Below are positions 21,276 through 63,249 of a DNA stretch of 64,000 nucleotides, in pieces. Origin of the DNA: Mytilus trossulus (taxonomy: Eukaryota > Mollusca > Bivalvia > Mytilida > Mytilidae). Under the pieces are notes generated by a model. That model was not told the origin of the DNA and did no database searches. It was given only the letters and a program-made list of their open reading frames with translations. A program made the position numbers and the translations under genes. The stretch lies in NCBI RefSeq assembly GCF_036588685.1, contig NC_086386.1, forward strand, positions 68,446,682-68,510,681, in the 5' to 3' direction. Numbering within the stretch: the first letter of the stretch is position 1; every line of letters starts with the position of its first letter.

Positions 21276-22404
21276 CATACTTTGATTAGTTCTGAAGATA
21301 AGCGACGGGAGCCAATAGTGGAACAGGAACTGCTTCCTCTTGCGGAGCACCTGGAGATCACCACTGTTTATGGTATGATTTATTCCCTATTTCTTGTCAT
21401 ATGCAACAAAATAAATGCATTCTTAATAAAAGTCAATTATTATATTCCCTTTATCTTTTTATACTCACATTTTATTGTCCCTTGTTTGCTTCGTAGCAAT
21501 GTTTTACGTCAAATCAATCATAAATGAGGGCCTGAATGGGGTTTACAAAATAGAATTATGGATAAGAAAGTACAGAATGAAGAGCAAAAGGACAAAGAAA
21601 AGAGAAAAATTGATAAAACAATCTAGAACAGAGAATAATTGGGTATTTAGATATAAAAATTCAGAATAATTGGCCAAAACATTCATAATAGAGAAAAATG
21701 GACTTAATAATGAAATAATATAAAAATGAAGAGCCCCTCCCTCCAGACCCTCATATATGTGTTTTTTACTTGATCGTTTTGATTCCGTTTTGTTCGAAAC
21801 GATAATAATCATTTCCTGTAATCTTGTGTAAATAAAAACCTTATAAGACAATATATGAAAAAAATCTGAATTATTAAGTATTCAGCATTTCTTTAACCTG
21901 ATACTTTTGTAACACTTATATATATATAATAGTCTTAGGTTTAAGTCATCATTTTTTTAAGAGTCAGCAACCAAACGACGAGCAAATTTCAATTTTATAT
22001 TTTAACTTTTTTGTTCGATGTTTGTTTTTATGTATAGTTGATTGCTATTTTATCTTAAAGTTTCAAATGTTTTTTTGTCATTGTTTCGTTTCACTTATCT
22101 TGAATCGCGGTTTCTGATTGTTTGGCTTACTTCACGATAAGCAATATTGTATTTCCGTTCTTTATGAACCTTAGTGACCGAATTATCTACTCTAGTACAT
22201 ATAGTTCAGAAAATTTAGAGCTAAAAGTTTAAACTTTTTGCACTATCACAATTCTAATGATTATATGGAACCAAGTTAACGACATGTCCAAGGACACACG
22301 TACGAATATAGTCCCATAGGTGTAGCATCCAAATTTATATTGGTACGGCAGGACATAGTGATGGGACGCAAAGCGACTCATCCCACTTATCAGAGGTGGT
22401 GATT
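21276..22404. other. AT-rich intergenic stretch
   Basis: Contains a short repeat fragment near 21325-21375 (GAACAGGAACTGCTTCCTCT, then TGCGGAGCACCTGGAGATCA) and otherwise low-complexity AT-rich DNA. No coding exon is supported. Confidence 0.4.
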
Positions 22405-22407
22405 CGA

Positions 22408-22430
22408 GGGGGGGGGGGGGGGGGGGGGGA
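22408..22430 (+). repeat. poly-G tract
   Basis: A run of about 21 G. Others occur at about 20030 and 22695 (G) and 20247, 23209, 39013, 39438 and 49431 (C). Such runs seem to mark borders of dispersed elements here rather than genes. Confidence 0.85.
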
Positions 22431-22694
22431 TGGTCAGCCTCCGACAAAATTTTGATTTTGGTGCAAAATCCAGCATTCTGGTCATCTCTTAAAACCTAAA
22501 TTTCGTGTCTCAAAACCCCAGTTTTAGGAGAAACAAATTGACATATGACTTTTTTTTTTAATCAACAAAATATACCAATAAGTAAAATATCTTAGCTACT
22601 TAAACTTTGTGTCAGACACCTTGCTAGGGGAATTGTCATGGTACTCCTTGGATTTTTTGTTAAATAAAAAAAGAAAATGCGTGCAATTATTATT

Positions 22695-23519
22695 GGGGGG
22701 GGGGGGATTTGGCAAACACCATCTTTTACAAACAAACATAACTTTTTTTAGGTAAAGTAGGTAAAGTTTGGTTCTTAGTTCCGCATACCCCTCCACCACT
22801 GGCATCGTTAGAAATATACAGAATTTTAATTACGTAATATACTTAAGACGTGAAATAAACCCATGAAGATCCTCCAAGCTTGTTTTCTTTCAGATGATAC
22901 ATTTTTGTTGCCGCATAATTTTTACGCATATATAGGAGGAATCTAACCCTTAGTCTGTCATTTTTCTATTGTTCCTTTATTTAAACAAAAGAGTTTTCAA
23001 TTTCAACATACCCGAACACTTTCGAAATCATGTTTTGTTACATCTTTTTTACAAAATAAATAAAGGATATTTTAGCGGTTTTTGCGACTTTAACGGTATA
23101 ATCTTTTAGAAATGTCTACGGATTTGTAGCGCATTTCAAGTTTTTGATTGCGCTGGTACACTTAAAATTACATTTTTAACTAGTGTACAAATTGGAACTA
23201 TAAACTAACCCCCCCCCCCCCCCCCAAATAATAAATTTCTATGCACTTCTTTTGGAAAATATTTTTTTTAAATTCGAAGGAAAAAAAGATTAAAAAAACC
23301 CTAGTATACAGGAAAAAAATGCATGTCAGTAAGAGGCGATTGACTTTAAACTGATAAAAATAGAAGTTTGATGCACATTGAACCACATTGCTGGTATTCT
23401 GAGGATTAATTTGAGCCCTTAACTACATTTGTACGGCAGCAAATGGCGCAAACATATCTGAAAAATTGCTTCACAGGTAAGCTGTACCGATGTGGAAGGG
23501 ACAGAGTTGATTATGTAGG
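22695..23519. other. intergenic stretch with G and C runs
   Basis: A short G run at about 22695, a run of 17 C at about 23209-23225, and AT-rich sequence between. I see no gene. Confidence 0.4.
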
Positions 23520-23735
23520 GTACAAGCAAAATCACAAAAATACTGAACTACGAGGAAAATTCAAAACGGAAGGTCCCTAATCAAATTGCAAAAATCTAAT
23601 AATAAAACACATCAAACGAATGGACATCAACTGTCATATTTCTGACTTGGTACAGGCATTTTAAAATATAGAAAAATTGTAGAAAATGGTTGATTGAACC
23701 TGGTTTTGTAGCGCTAAACATCTCACTTGTACGAC
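23520..23735 (+). repeat. dispersed 'CAAAAGCTCAAACACATCAA' family, longest copy
   Basis: Contains AAATCACAAAAATACTGAAC, AGGAAAATTCAAAACGGAAG, CACATCAAACGAATGGACAT, TTGACTTGGTACAGGCATTT-like sequence and AACCTGGTTTTGTAGCGCTA. The copies at 14480, 61500 and 63785 carry the same blocks in the same order. Confidence 0.7.
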
Positions 23736-24084
23736 ATTCGAATCAAATATATTTTATTGATGTGCGAACAAAGTGTCACAAATAGGGGTACAACAACAAC
23801 ACATCCCAACCAAAAACTGGGGTTGATTTCAGGTGCTTTTAATATCCTGCTCCATATATAGCACCCGTCATGAAAGTTTTTTTTTATATAGAAAACAGAA
23901 CCAGATATTTCAGGGAGAAAAGTTGGCAATCGGGGAAAATACAAAGAGTTTGATGCTTTCTTGGAAAATTATTGAATACATTTTCCCATAGAGTAAAACG
24001 GGCGTGTAACTCGTCTAAGACCAGCGCTGGCTTCAGGAACAATTTTTTTGATTTTTGTAAAAAGTAAATTACTGTCAGTGGCCA

Positions 24085-24290
24085 AAATAACTACAGACCC
24101 TCAAGCGCATGTGTCTCTCACCTGACTGTACTTTTTTTTTATTTGGTTTAATATTGCATTCCATTCTGTAGTTCTATAAAAGAAGGCATTTGTATGTATT
24201 TCTCATATTGCCCTTTGTTAAACTAAGTCCCCCAATATTACCAAAAATTGACTAAACAGTAAAAGTGTGTTTGTAATCGGTTTATATCCT
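24085..24290 (+). repeat. fragment of the hairpin-ended element (left part)
   Basis: CCCTCAAGCGCATGTGTCTC plus TCACCTGAC is a diverged form of the AAGAGCCTGTGTCGCTCACC end seen at 16860, followed by loosely similar sequence. Only the left end is recognisable. Confidence 0.45.
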
Positions 24291-25110
24291 CATCGTCCTA
24301 CATGGTGACGAAGCATAACGTGCAGATTAACAATGATGTGCATATGCGTTGATCTGTCTCGGTCGCGGGTAGATCGACCCGAAATAAGATTGGGACAACT
24401 CGCCTATCGTATTTTCATGATTACTTAAAAACTTTATGGTGGATGCAAAGTGAAAGACAATATTTTTGTTGCAAAATGTAAAATAACAAAATTACCTAGC
24501 CCCGTACGTATGACAGTCCACAGACACAGTCGCATACAATTCCATGCTTGGGCTCACAACGTTTGTATGTTTATCATTGACAAGTGTTCTTTCGTGTCAT
24601 TGATATTATTTAAACCAACACAATTCGGTGGAGGACCATATAGATGGTGCTATTGATAGTGCAATGACTGTTCATGACCTTCATCTATTAAATTCGTTTG
24701 TTAGATTAGATTTATCAGTAAAATATTACCGTACTTTGATTAATACCTCGTGTAACCTATACTGCATATATAATATGACGTAGTTATATATACGAGTTAT
24801 CGAATTTGACCTAGTATTAATGAATCAATGTATATATAGTAGATTGATATGACTTTCGTATGGGATTTTCTATCTGTAAAAATAGTAATATTTTATACGA
24901 CCCTTTAAAGAAAAGAAGAAAATACTTGTTTCATATAAAACTTATTTTTAACAGTCATATAATTTTGTAATCGAGAGTTTTATATAGTCTATTCATCTAT
25001 AAATATATCTTACATTGATACCAGTGGATTATCGGATCTATCCAATCCGGATAGTTAACTATGTAACAATTTGTTTCTCTACTGATTAAAAATTACATTT
25101 TCCATTATTG
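24291..25110. other. AT-rich intergenic stretch
   Basis: No repeat boundary or coding signal that I can support. Confidence 0.35.
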
Positions 25111-25114
25111 TTAA

Positions 25115-25550
25115 GGGAAAACGGTAGTATTTAATCTGCCATAGGCGACAATACTAACATTTTCTAAATTTACCAGTTTTTATAATAAAAACTTGGATAA
25201 AACAGTTATGTGTGGTGTTTGTACTTTATAACTGTATTCTAAAAATTGAAGCCAAATAGTATCATGACCAATTTCCAACGGAGCTGGTTTATGTTATCCA
25301 TGCCCACCGTCATTTTGCATCAAATTTATGAAATTTTGGAAGCCTTTTCAAATAATTCTCTAGAAAATATTTCAATAGGTTTTAAAATTTATATTGTAAA
25401 TATACAAACTGTAGTTATTCATAGATAAATAAAAAAAAATATTGTACCCTTACATCCAATCACAGCGCTCATAAGTTGACTTCCTTCACCTGTCTTGGGT
25501 ACACAAAAGGCCAACCTAATGCTGGGAAAATGTAATACTACCGTTTTCCC
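25115..25550. mobile_element. 436-bp MITE flanked by TTAA, family 1
   Basis: GGGAAAACGGTAGTAT (25115-25130) and its perfect reverse complement (25535-25550) are the termini. TTAA lies immediately outside on both sides (25111-25114 and 25551-25554). No transposase. TTAA target duplication is known for piggyBac-type and Kolobok-type transposons; which superfamily mobilised this one cannot be told from 16 bp. Confidence 0.75.
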
Positions 25551-25554
25551 TTAA

Positions 25555-26624
25555 ACCAAACTGGGGTGAACTCAGGTGCCTTCCACATTTCACTTCATTA
25601 ACTTACTTTATTGAAAAGCACGGTACGCCCATTTTTGAGCTGATAAAGGTTATGCACCTTAAATTCATCCAATCATCTTCTGAGATTACCGGCAACCACA
25701 CGTCGATTAACCGTATTTTTACAAAGTGCAGAAAGGTATAAATTGTCTAATAATTCGAGACGGAAATCAATTTAACTATGCTAATTTTCGTGACATATCT
25801 TTCCCATCTAAAATAGTTATGTAATTTGGGTTCACAAATATATGTAATAAATCTATATTTATATTTGACATAAGAATATACATGTAGCTGACTTAAACAG
25901 GTATAGTAAATGCACATCCGTAGTACAAAATGATTCAACATAAATTGCTATATTTTATTTTGTATAAAAATGTTTAATTATATACTAGGTGCTTCCAATG
26001 TTAACTTGTATACATAAGTTATAATTCTTTGACCAATTTAACACGATTACTAGTATTTAGCCATTTTCAAAAGTTGTTGACCTTTGACTTCAAACTAACA
26101 TAATTGTTAAGACAGTCAAACATTTTCTACAAGTCCGTCTAAATAATCATTCTAATCCTTGATGTGTGAAAGCATGATATGTAACATTTATGTGCGGTTT
26201 AATGAGTATGAAATAATTTGAAAAAAAAACTTTACACCAAATTCAAACATGACAGAGATTTCAGAAATTCGAGTCTAGAAACTAACAGAAAGTAGGACGA
26301 GTTTACAAACCTGTTGTGCGAGATTTTATGGATTTCTTTTTGTTTCTTTTTAGTTTGTTTAATATTAGCAAATATATATATGTTTGCAGACAGACGAGGA
26401 CTTCATTTACCTTATCTGATATCTAGGATTGTTTTCCCCACTCATCTTCACATATTTTCAAGCTGCCACGTCCTACCACGAGGCTTATATAAAAATTATA
26501 GCAAAAAACACACAACAAAATATTAAAAAAAAATGGATAGTCGTTTCCCTAGCGCCTGTGATTGAAAATAGAGACAGGTTTTACTGTAGTAAACTTTGAA
26601 TTGTTTGAATTGTTTTAAATTTCT
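25555..26624. other. AT-rich intergenic stretch
   Basis: Nothing recognisable beyond AT-rich sequence. Confidence 0.35.
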
Positions 26625-26755
26625 TGGCCATTTATAGCTGACTATGTGGTATGGGCTTTGTTCATTGTTGAAGGCCGTATGGTGACATATAGTTGCCTAT
26701 TCCTTGTGTCACTTGTTGAGAGTTGTCTCATTGGCAATCATTCTTTTTTATATTA
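26625..26755 (-). repeat. dispersed 'ATGATTGCCAATGAGACAAC' family, reversed copy
   Basis: TATAGCTGACTATGTGGTAT, GGGCTTTGTTCATTGTTGAA and GAGTTGTCTCATTGGCAATC are in the reverse orientation and in family order. Confidence 0.7.
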
Positions 26756-27011
26756 TATGCGACATGTACTATCTGATGCTTTATCGAAAGTTCTGATGAT
26801 TAACAGATATATTTAGGATGTTTGTTTTAATTAGAATCATAGTTTACGGTAATAATATAGTTATACAAATTTTCTGTTATTCATGCATATGCTATTTTTT
26901 TGGTGTTAATATCGGATAAAAATTTGTAGAAAATAGTATGCTCCTCAATGATGCTTCAGTAAAAATCCAGAAAACAACGAAATTTGGGAAAAAAATATGT
27001 TAAAGTATCAT

Positions 27012-27145
27012 ATAAAAATAATGAGATGTGATATGATTGCCAATGAGAGAACCAAAGGCCAAATGTAGTGGATAGAAGCAATTACAGGCAACCGTAAGGC
27101 CTTCATGAGAAAAGCCCACATCGAGTATTGCCGGCTAGAAAAGGC
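27012..27145 (+). repeat. dispersed 'ATGATTGCCAATGAGACAAC' family, forward copy
   Basis: GATATGATTGCCAATGAGAG, then ACAGGCAACCGTAAGGCCTT, in plus orientation. It meets a reversed copy of a subfamily head to head at about 27150. Confidence 0.65.
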
Positions 27146-27149
27146 ACTA

Positions 27150-27300
27150 GTAATTTTAGGGCCCTTTATAGCTTGTTGTTCAGTGTGAGTCAAGGCTCCA
27201 TGTTGATGACCGTACATTGACCTATAATGGTTTACTTTTTTCTAAATTGTTATTTGGATGGAGCGTTGTCTCATTTGCACTCACGCCACATCTCCCTATA
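27150..27300 (-). repeat. dispersed family, reversed copy (subfamily with GGGCCCTTTATAGC)
   Basis: GGGCCCTTTATAGCTTGTTG, CAAGGCTCCATGTTGATGAC, CATTGACCTATAATGGTTTA and GCGTTGTCTCATTTGCACTC. It matches the copy at 32810 and, in reverse, the one at 45640. Confidence 0.7.
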
Positions 27301-27684
27301 TTTACGACATGGAAAATATAAAACAATATGAACATACGACAGCAACTGAACTACAAGCTCATAACTTGTGACAGGCACATAAAGAATGTTGCGTGTTAAA
27401 CGTATGTTTGTAAGCACTAAACCCGCCCCTCACCTTGGACGGTGCTGTAACAACACACCAGAAGATGTATACTAGTGTATAGACAGAAGTTGACATTTAT
27501 CATGCATATTCCCTTTGGTAAAATATGCAATAAAAATTAAAAAAAATAAAAAATATGTAAGAATTCATGACACAAACTTTCTACACGGAATCGAGATCAA
27601 ACGAACAGAACAATATATTGGGTGTATATATGCTTGTCATGATGTTTGCGTTCTTGTATTCTTTGATTTAAGAGTTTCAAGGAT

Positions 27685-57952
<30,268 letters not shown>

Positions 57953-58475
57953 CTGCAATATACTCTTAGAGTCATTGTACAGCACGACTTAGTATTTTTA
58001 AATTTTAATCTGTGACAGACAGTGGCAGCACTTGCTTTCCGTCGACAATTTATGTAGTTAAACTTTAAAAAATTCCCAAAACGTCTTGAATGTAAAATTT
58101 AGTATACGAAACCAGGGAGAGAGAATATCAATCCTTTTGTTGTTTATTTTGAATGATAGTACCCTCTCTTTCGAAAATAAAAAGATTCCGATCGGAACCA
58201 CGTTAGCTTAACATTTTTTTAAGAAAATATTCAGGAAAAGCAATTTTATACTGAAATATACATCAGTTCTCTTTATTGACGAAAACGCTCATAAGTTTTT
58301 ATTCATGATGTGATTTGCAAGTGAATAATTCCGCTTCTGAAATTCTTTTTTGAATATATCACTAAAATATGTGTTATATGACTTGAATTTGATATTTTTG
58401 AATGAGGTTAATTAACTTCTATTTGAAATATTATTGTGGTTTTCGTTTGCTTTGTTTATTGACAAAAGATGTTTC

Positions 58476-58481
58476 AATAAA
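58476..58481 (+). promoter_or_regulatory. candidate polyadenylation signal of the SDR gene
   Basis: AATAAA 523 nt after the stop codon, followed by a TG-rich stretch (GTATGCATGTTTGTATTG), as expected for a cleavage site. Confidence 0.55.
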
Positions 58482-58699
58482 TGGAGTGTATGCATGTTTG
58501 TATTGTTTTAATTATTTGTGTTCGTTATAAGTATACAAACAAAAAGAAGTTTAATTGACAGTGAATAGTAACACAGGGGTCCTTGGTCGAGTCCTGGTGG
58601 AGACAAAGATGATTTTGTAAACGAAATAAATCAATTGCTCGACTGTTTTATTGGCGCAACTATAAAACCAATAATGGTTAGAGAGAAATTCTAACAAGG

Positions 58700-58855
58700 T
58701 TATGTGCGTGTGAGTCCTAATGGTATTATGACTCTTGAGATGGGGGAAGTGTTATGTGCGTGTGAGTCCTAATGTTATTATGCCTATTGAGATGGGGGAA
58801 GTGTTATGTGCGTGTGAGTCCTAATGGTATTATGACTATTGAGATGGGGGAAGTG
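58700..58855 (+). repeat. 52-bp unit in three tandem copies
   Basis: TTATGTGCGTGTGAGTCCTA starts each unit at 58700, 58752 and 58804; each ends GAGATGGGGGAAGTG. Units differ at only a few positions. Confidence 0.95.
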
Positions 58856-58892
58856 TGAAGGAATTGCATCTCTGAGTAAATTGGTAGTGAAT

Positions 58893-59008
58893 CGTAAGCG
58901 GTGGAGCCAATGCAGATATTCATTAGCTCAGTTGCCATACGCGCTGCCTTGTAACCAACTGAGCTTAAGAAGTTTTCGTGTAGTTACACCGCTTACGGTT
59001 GAAAATCC
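58893..59008 (+). repeat. nested hairpin with tRNA-like promoter motifs
   Basis: CGTAAGCGGTG (58893-58903) pairs perfectly with CACCGCTTACG (58987-58997). Inside, AGCTCAGTTG (58925-58934) pairs with CAACTGAGCT (58956-58965). TTAGCTCAGTTG resembles a tRNA A box and GGTTGAAAATCC (58997-59008) a loose B box, with CTTGTAACC between as in a Thr-type anticodon loop. It does not fold as a normal tRNA. Possible tRNA-derived repeat head; low certainty. Confidence 0.45.
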
Positions 59009-59104
59009 AAGTTAATTTAACTTATAAGATTTGTCATGAAAATCATGTAAATTTCGGCTCATTATAAATAAATCTTTGGATTTCAAGTTAAAATATTAGT
59101 AAAT

Positions 59105-59400
59105 TAATAAAATAAAATTGAGAAAGGAAATGGGGAATGTGTCAAAGCGACAACAACCCGACCATAGATCAGACAACAACCGAAAGCTACCAATGGGTCT
59201 TTAATGTAGCGAGAAACTCCCGCACCCGGAGGCGTCCTTCAGCTGGCACATTAAAAATATGTATACTAGTTCAGTGATAATGGACGTCATACTAAACTCA
59301 AACTCAAAACCCGAATTATACACAAGAAACTAAAATGTAAAATCATGCAAGACTTACTAAGGCCAGAGGCTTCTGACTTGGGAAAAGCGGGACTAGACAT
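59105..59400 (+). repeat. dispersed 'GGAAATGGGGAATGTGTCAA' family, longest copy
   Basis: AAAATTGAGAAAGGAAATGG, GACAACAACCCGACCATAGA, CCCGCACCCGGAGGCGTCCT, CACAAGAAACTAAAATGTAA and GGCCAGAGGCTTCTGACTTG. It shows the undisturbed order that is broken at 30859 and 43575. Confidence 0.78.
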
Positions 59401-59792
59401 GTGAATAAGATCTCAATCCTCCTCCTATTTGAAACACATTTGAAATCAATACAACTTACGATCAATTACAATGGGAAAATGTTTCGGTGTAAAAAAAAAT
59501 TCTATGTAAGAATTTTAAGTGAAACTAGTCGCAGATTATCAGTGCAAGTAAATCGTTTCATTTGGTTTGTTAACTTAAACCAACCAGCATACAGATTAAA
59601 CCAAATCCTTCCAGTTCGTAACGTTTTCCTGGCTGACAACTGATTGGACTACAATCACCTGGACAACTTGATACACAACCCCCTGTAACATAATAAAATG
59701 TGTTTGCAGTCATATTATCAAAAAAATACAATCAATAATTATTGCATTTTCATAACAACTTATCTTTAATACTGTTTCACTGTTTTATTTGT

Positions 59793-60080
59793 ATGCCCCA
59801 CCTGCGATAGTAGATGGGCATTATGTTTTCTGGTATGTGTGTCCGTTCGTCCGACCGTTCGTTTGTTCGTCTGTCTGTCTTTCCCGCTTCAGGTTAAAGT
59901 TTTTGGTCAAGGTAATTTTTGATGAGGTTAAAGTCCAATCGACTTCAAACTTAGTACACATGTTCCCTATGATATGATCTTTCTGATTTTATTGAGTTTT
60001 TATCCCAATGTCACGGTCAACTGAACATAGAAAATGATAGTACGAGTGGGTTATACGTGTACTAGGGATACATTCTTGTT
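59793..60080 (+). repeat. dispersed 'GCCCCACCTGCGATAG' repeat, copy 4
   Basis: GCCCCACCTGCGATAGTAGA at the start and CTAGGGATACATTCTTG at the end; same inner blocks as at 1552. Single unit, with a GTTCGTC/GTCTGTCT-rich patch. Confidence 0.78.
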
Positions 60081-60599
60081 TTCATCTATCATAAAATCTG
60101 CGGATTTCGATCAGTAAAAGGTTTTGAGTTTTATTTCATGTATTTTGATTTTTTTGGGGGTAAACAAATATTTGCCTTTTTATTTTCGTTTTTTTTCCAG
60201 ACCGTCCCCCCGTTTCCCCTAAAAAAAAATGGATAAGTCATATTAGTTTTAGTCTTCTGATTTGAGGGTAGCAGCTTTCATGTGTTTCATCCTTTAATTT
60301 GTAATTAGTTTTGTCATTCTACGAATGAATATCCCTTGAATAATTGGCACGTATTAAACACGTCAAGTAGAATTGTGTTTCATTCAAAACCTTTGTATCT
60401 GTGAAGTTTTAATATTCATTTAGCAATGATATACTCTTTTTTTTTAATTTTCGTTGCAGTAAAATTTGTATACATTTTTTCGAATAATCAAATATTTGCG
60501 ACCAGGTTTTTGATTAATATTTATTATCTCTTTGTCTAATATTTTCTCCTTTTTATTTGTATTGTAGTCCTGTAATATTATGTTGTCATTTCAATGTTA

Positions 60600-61020
60600 T
60601 ATTTAACTTTGCCATTAAAGTGCGAGGTTTGGCATGCCATAAAACCAGGTTCAACCCACCACTTTTATTCCCCTTTAAAAGTGTCCTGTACCAAGTCAGG
60701 AAGATGGACATTGTTATAATATTGTTCGTTTCTGTGTGTGTTGCATTTTAACGTTGAGTCGTTTGTGTTTTCTCTTATTTTTGAGATAAGACGTGGCACG
60801 GTACTTGTCTATCCCAAATTCATGTATAAATTGTTATTCTCGTGGTGTTTTGTCTGTTGCTTGGTCCGTTTCTGTGTGTGTTGCGTTTCGGTGTGTGTCG
60901 TTGTTCTCCTCTTATATTTAATGCGTTTCCCTCGGTTTTAGTTTGTTACCCCTATTTTGTTTTTTGTCCATGGATTTATGAGTTTTGAACAGCGGTATAC
61001 TACTGTTGCCTTTATTTTTG
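60600..61020 (-). repeat. dispersed repeats: reversed CAAAAGCTCAAACACATCAA end and an adjoining block
   Basis: CATAAAACCAGGTTCAACCC and GTCCTGTACCAAGTCAGGAA are the reverse of the family's right end. They are followed by a block with two TTTCTGTGTGTGTTGC motifs (60728, 60871) and ending GAGTTTTGAACAGCGGTATA, which recurs at 62344. Confidence 0.6.
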
Positions 61021-61499
61021 ATATTTTTTATTTGATTATGTATTATTGATTTCCAACCAATTGTCGTTAATAATATGTGTCCCTGTACACATTTGTTAAA
61101 GGATCTGTGATAATATAATTACTTACATGCTATAGGAACCCGGGGTTTAGAAATATGGCATTCCAAGGAATCTTACGTCCGTCAGTAAATCTCTGTAAAA
61201 ATGAGGTTTCTATTTTGGTTGTATGGGGTGTATGAATAAGCAACCAAGCCACTGTATGAATGGCTACACTTAGGAGATTTGTATGCTCTCTGTGAATTTA
61301 GGAATCTCAATCAAAACTCTCTTCATGGTGCCCTGTTGCAAGGTATTTTCATCAATTTATTATTCTTTTTTGCCTTTTGTTTCCTCGCCCCTTTGAAACC
61401 GAAGAGTTTTGGTTAATGTTTTTGATATAGTATGTGCAATAAAATAATCATTACTTTTAAATCAGTTCCATATCTGGGTATAAGTTGTAATGTCTAAAA

Positions 61500-61640
61500 T
61501 ATTGAAAAGTAAAATAACAAAAATACCGAACTTCAAGAAAAATTATAAACGGAAATTTCTCTTATGATCAAATGGCAAAATCAAAGCTCAACTACATCAA
61601 TATGTCAAAAAGATAGAAACACTATTTTGAAACAGACATT
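61500..61640 (+). repeat. dispersed 'CAAAAGCTCAAACACATCAA' family, diverged copy
   Basis: AAAATAACAAAAATACCGAA, then TGGCAAAATCAAAGCTCAAC and TACATCAATATGTC. Confidence 0.55.
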
Positions 61641-62051
61641 TCCTTACTAGAAAATAAAAAAAAAAAATTACAATAGAAACTTTTTTTTTTATAACATTGA
61701 CATATATAAGGCTTTTCTACCTCAGGAATATAGGTTATCGTAGCTGTATTTGGCAAAACTGGTAGAGATTTTTGGTCCTCAATGCTCCTCCATTTCGTAC
61801 TTTATTTTGTTATATTTAAACACCTGCTTGGTTTGGAGTATCCAATTCAGATGCATATGGCTATGTATTTTGTACTCCTTTAAAAAGACACTGTAACTTA
61901 TTCCGACGCTTACATATTTGTTAGCGAGAGATTAATGAAACCAGATTAATGTACCAGGCTTATTATTTGATACACCATACGCGCATTTCGTCTACATAAG
62001 ACTCATCAGTGACGCTCATATCAAAATAGTAAGAAAGAAACAATGTTGAAG

Positions 62052-62735
62052 AGCATTGAGTACCCATTTCTAAAAAGTTGTTCCAAAACGTCTCAGTTAA
62101 TCAATGTTTGGGATAATAGTCTCTAGTATTTCAAATAATTCATCCTTTTGCAAACAGATAATTAAAAAAACACTACATATAATTAATATGCAGGTCAAAA
62201 CCGAATTGCTGACTACTGGGCTGGTGGTAAAACAAGATATTATCCTGTCTTTGTTTTAATCTCTGCTTGTGGACAATCTGTCCCCGAGGATTCTACCAGT
62301 CCGGTAGCCTAACAGCATGAAAACTAGTAGAAAAAATAATATGAGTTTTGAACAGCGGTATACTACTGTTGCCTTTATTTACCTCCTATATATTTATTGA
62401 GATATGATTGGTTAAAGGACTTCACATGGTGACTATGTATATTTAGCATTGAGTACCCAAATTCTAAAAAGTTGTTCCAAAACGTCTCAGTTAATCAATG
62501 CCTGGGATAATACAGTCCTTAGTATTTCAAATAATTCATCCTTTTGCAAACAGATAATTAAAAAACACTACATATAATTAATATGCAGGTCAAAACCGAA
62601 CTGCTGACTACTGGGCTGGTGGTAAAACAAGATATTATCCTGTCTTTGTTTTATAGTAACATTTATCTTACCTCCTATATATTTATTGAGATATGGTTGG
62701 TTAAAGGACTACACATGGGGACTATGTATATTTGA
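62052..62735 (+). repeat. recent tandem duplication with one large indel
   Basis: Block A (AGCATTGAGTACCC to CTGTCTTTGTTTTA) is at 62052-62255 and 62445-62653. Block B (TTACCTCCTATATATTTATT to TGACTATGTATATTT) is at 62379-62444 and 62668-62735. The A-to-B gap is about 123 bp in the first copy and about 14 bp in the second. The extra piece includes CCGAGGATTCTACCAGTCCG and GAGTTTTGAACAGCGGTATA. Identity between copies is high by eye. Confidence 0.88.
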
Positions 62736-63064
62736 TAAAGGGTGTCCAAATAAATTTCGGGTTAGCAACCATACATGGTTAGTTACCATATGGGATTAGT
62801 AAGGAGTTACTTCCCTTTCATAACAAAAAAAAAGAAATCTGAAAGGATTCAACAGACGAAGTTATTAAAAAATGTAATGAACGATCGAAATTGATTCATA
62901 AATCAAATGTAAAGCTAAAAAGATGCTATTGTGGGCATTTGTTTCCTGTATAGACAAATGAAAGTGGGATCTTAATATTAAGTAATGAAGACTTGGTCAC
63001 TTCGATAGACTGCTAGTCAACATACCTCATGTTAAGATAGTCGTTAAGATAAATTCGTTATACG

Positions 63065-63249
63065 GTGTGCTAGTGACCATATACGATACATATGGGGGTC
63101 AATAAATTCCATATGAGGATTTGAGCTTCGCTCTCAACCATATGGAATTTACTGACCAGTATATATCGTATTAGGTCACTAGCACACTTCACTCTCACCC
63201 ATGTGGAATTTACTGACCCCATATATATCGTATTAGGTCACTAACACAC
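63065..63249. repeat. 50-bp palindrome plus third copy
   Basis: GTGTGCTAGTGACCATATAC to AAATTCCATATG (63065-63115) is reversed at 63139-63187 (CATATGGAATTTACTGACC to GTCACTAGCACAC). A direct copy of the right arm follows at 63198-63249. The 23-bp spacer contains GAGCTTCGCTC. Confidence 0.8.

Noticed and set aside
21543..21851. Minus-strand frame rich in Leu, Ile and Phe that resembles membrane segments
   Set aside because: Produced by A/T-rich sequence; no signal, homology or splice context.
22229..22447. Minus-strand frame with a polyproline run
   Set aside because: The prolines come from a homopolymer G tract; no splice sites or other protein-like sequence.
58921..58968. A true tRNA gene
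   Set aside because: A-box-like and anticodon-like words are present, but there is no acceptor stem or T arm at the proper distance; it is kept only as a tRNA-like hairpin.
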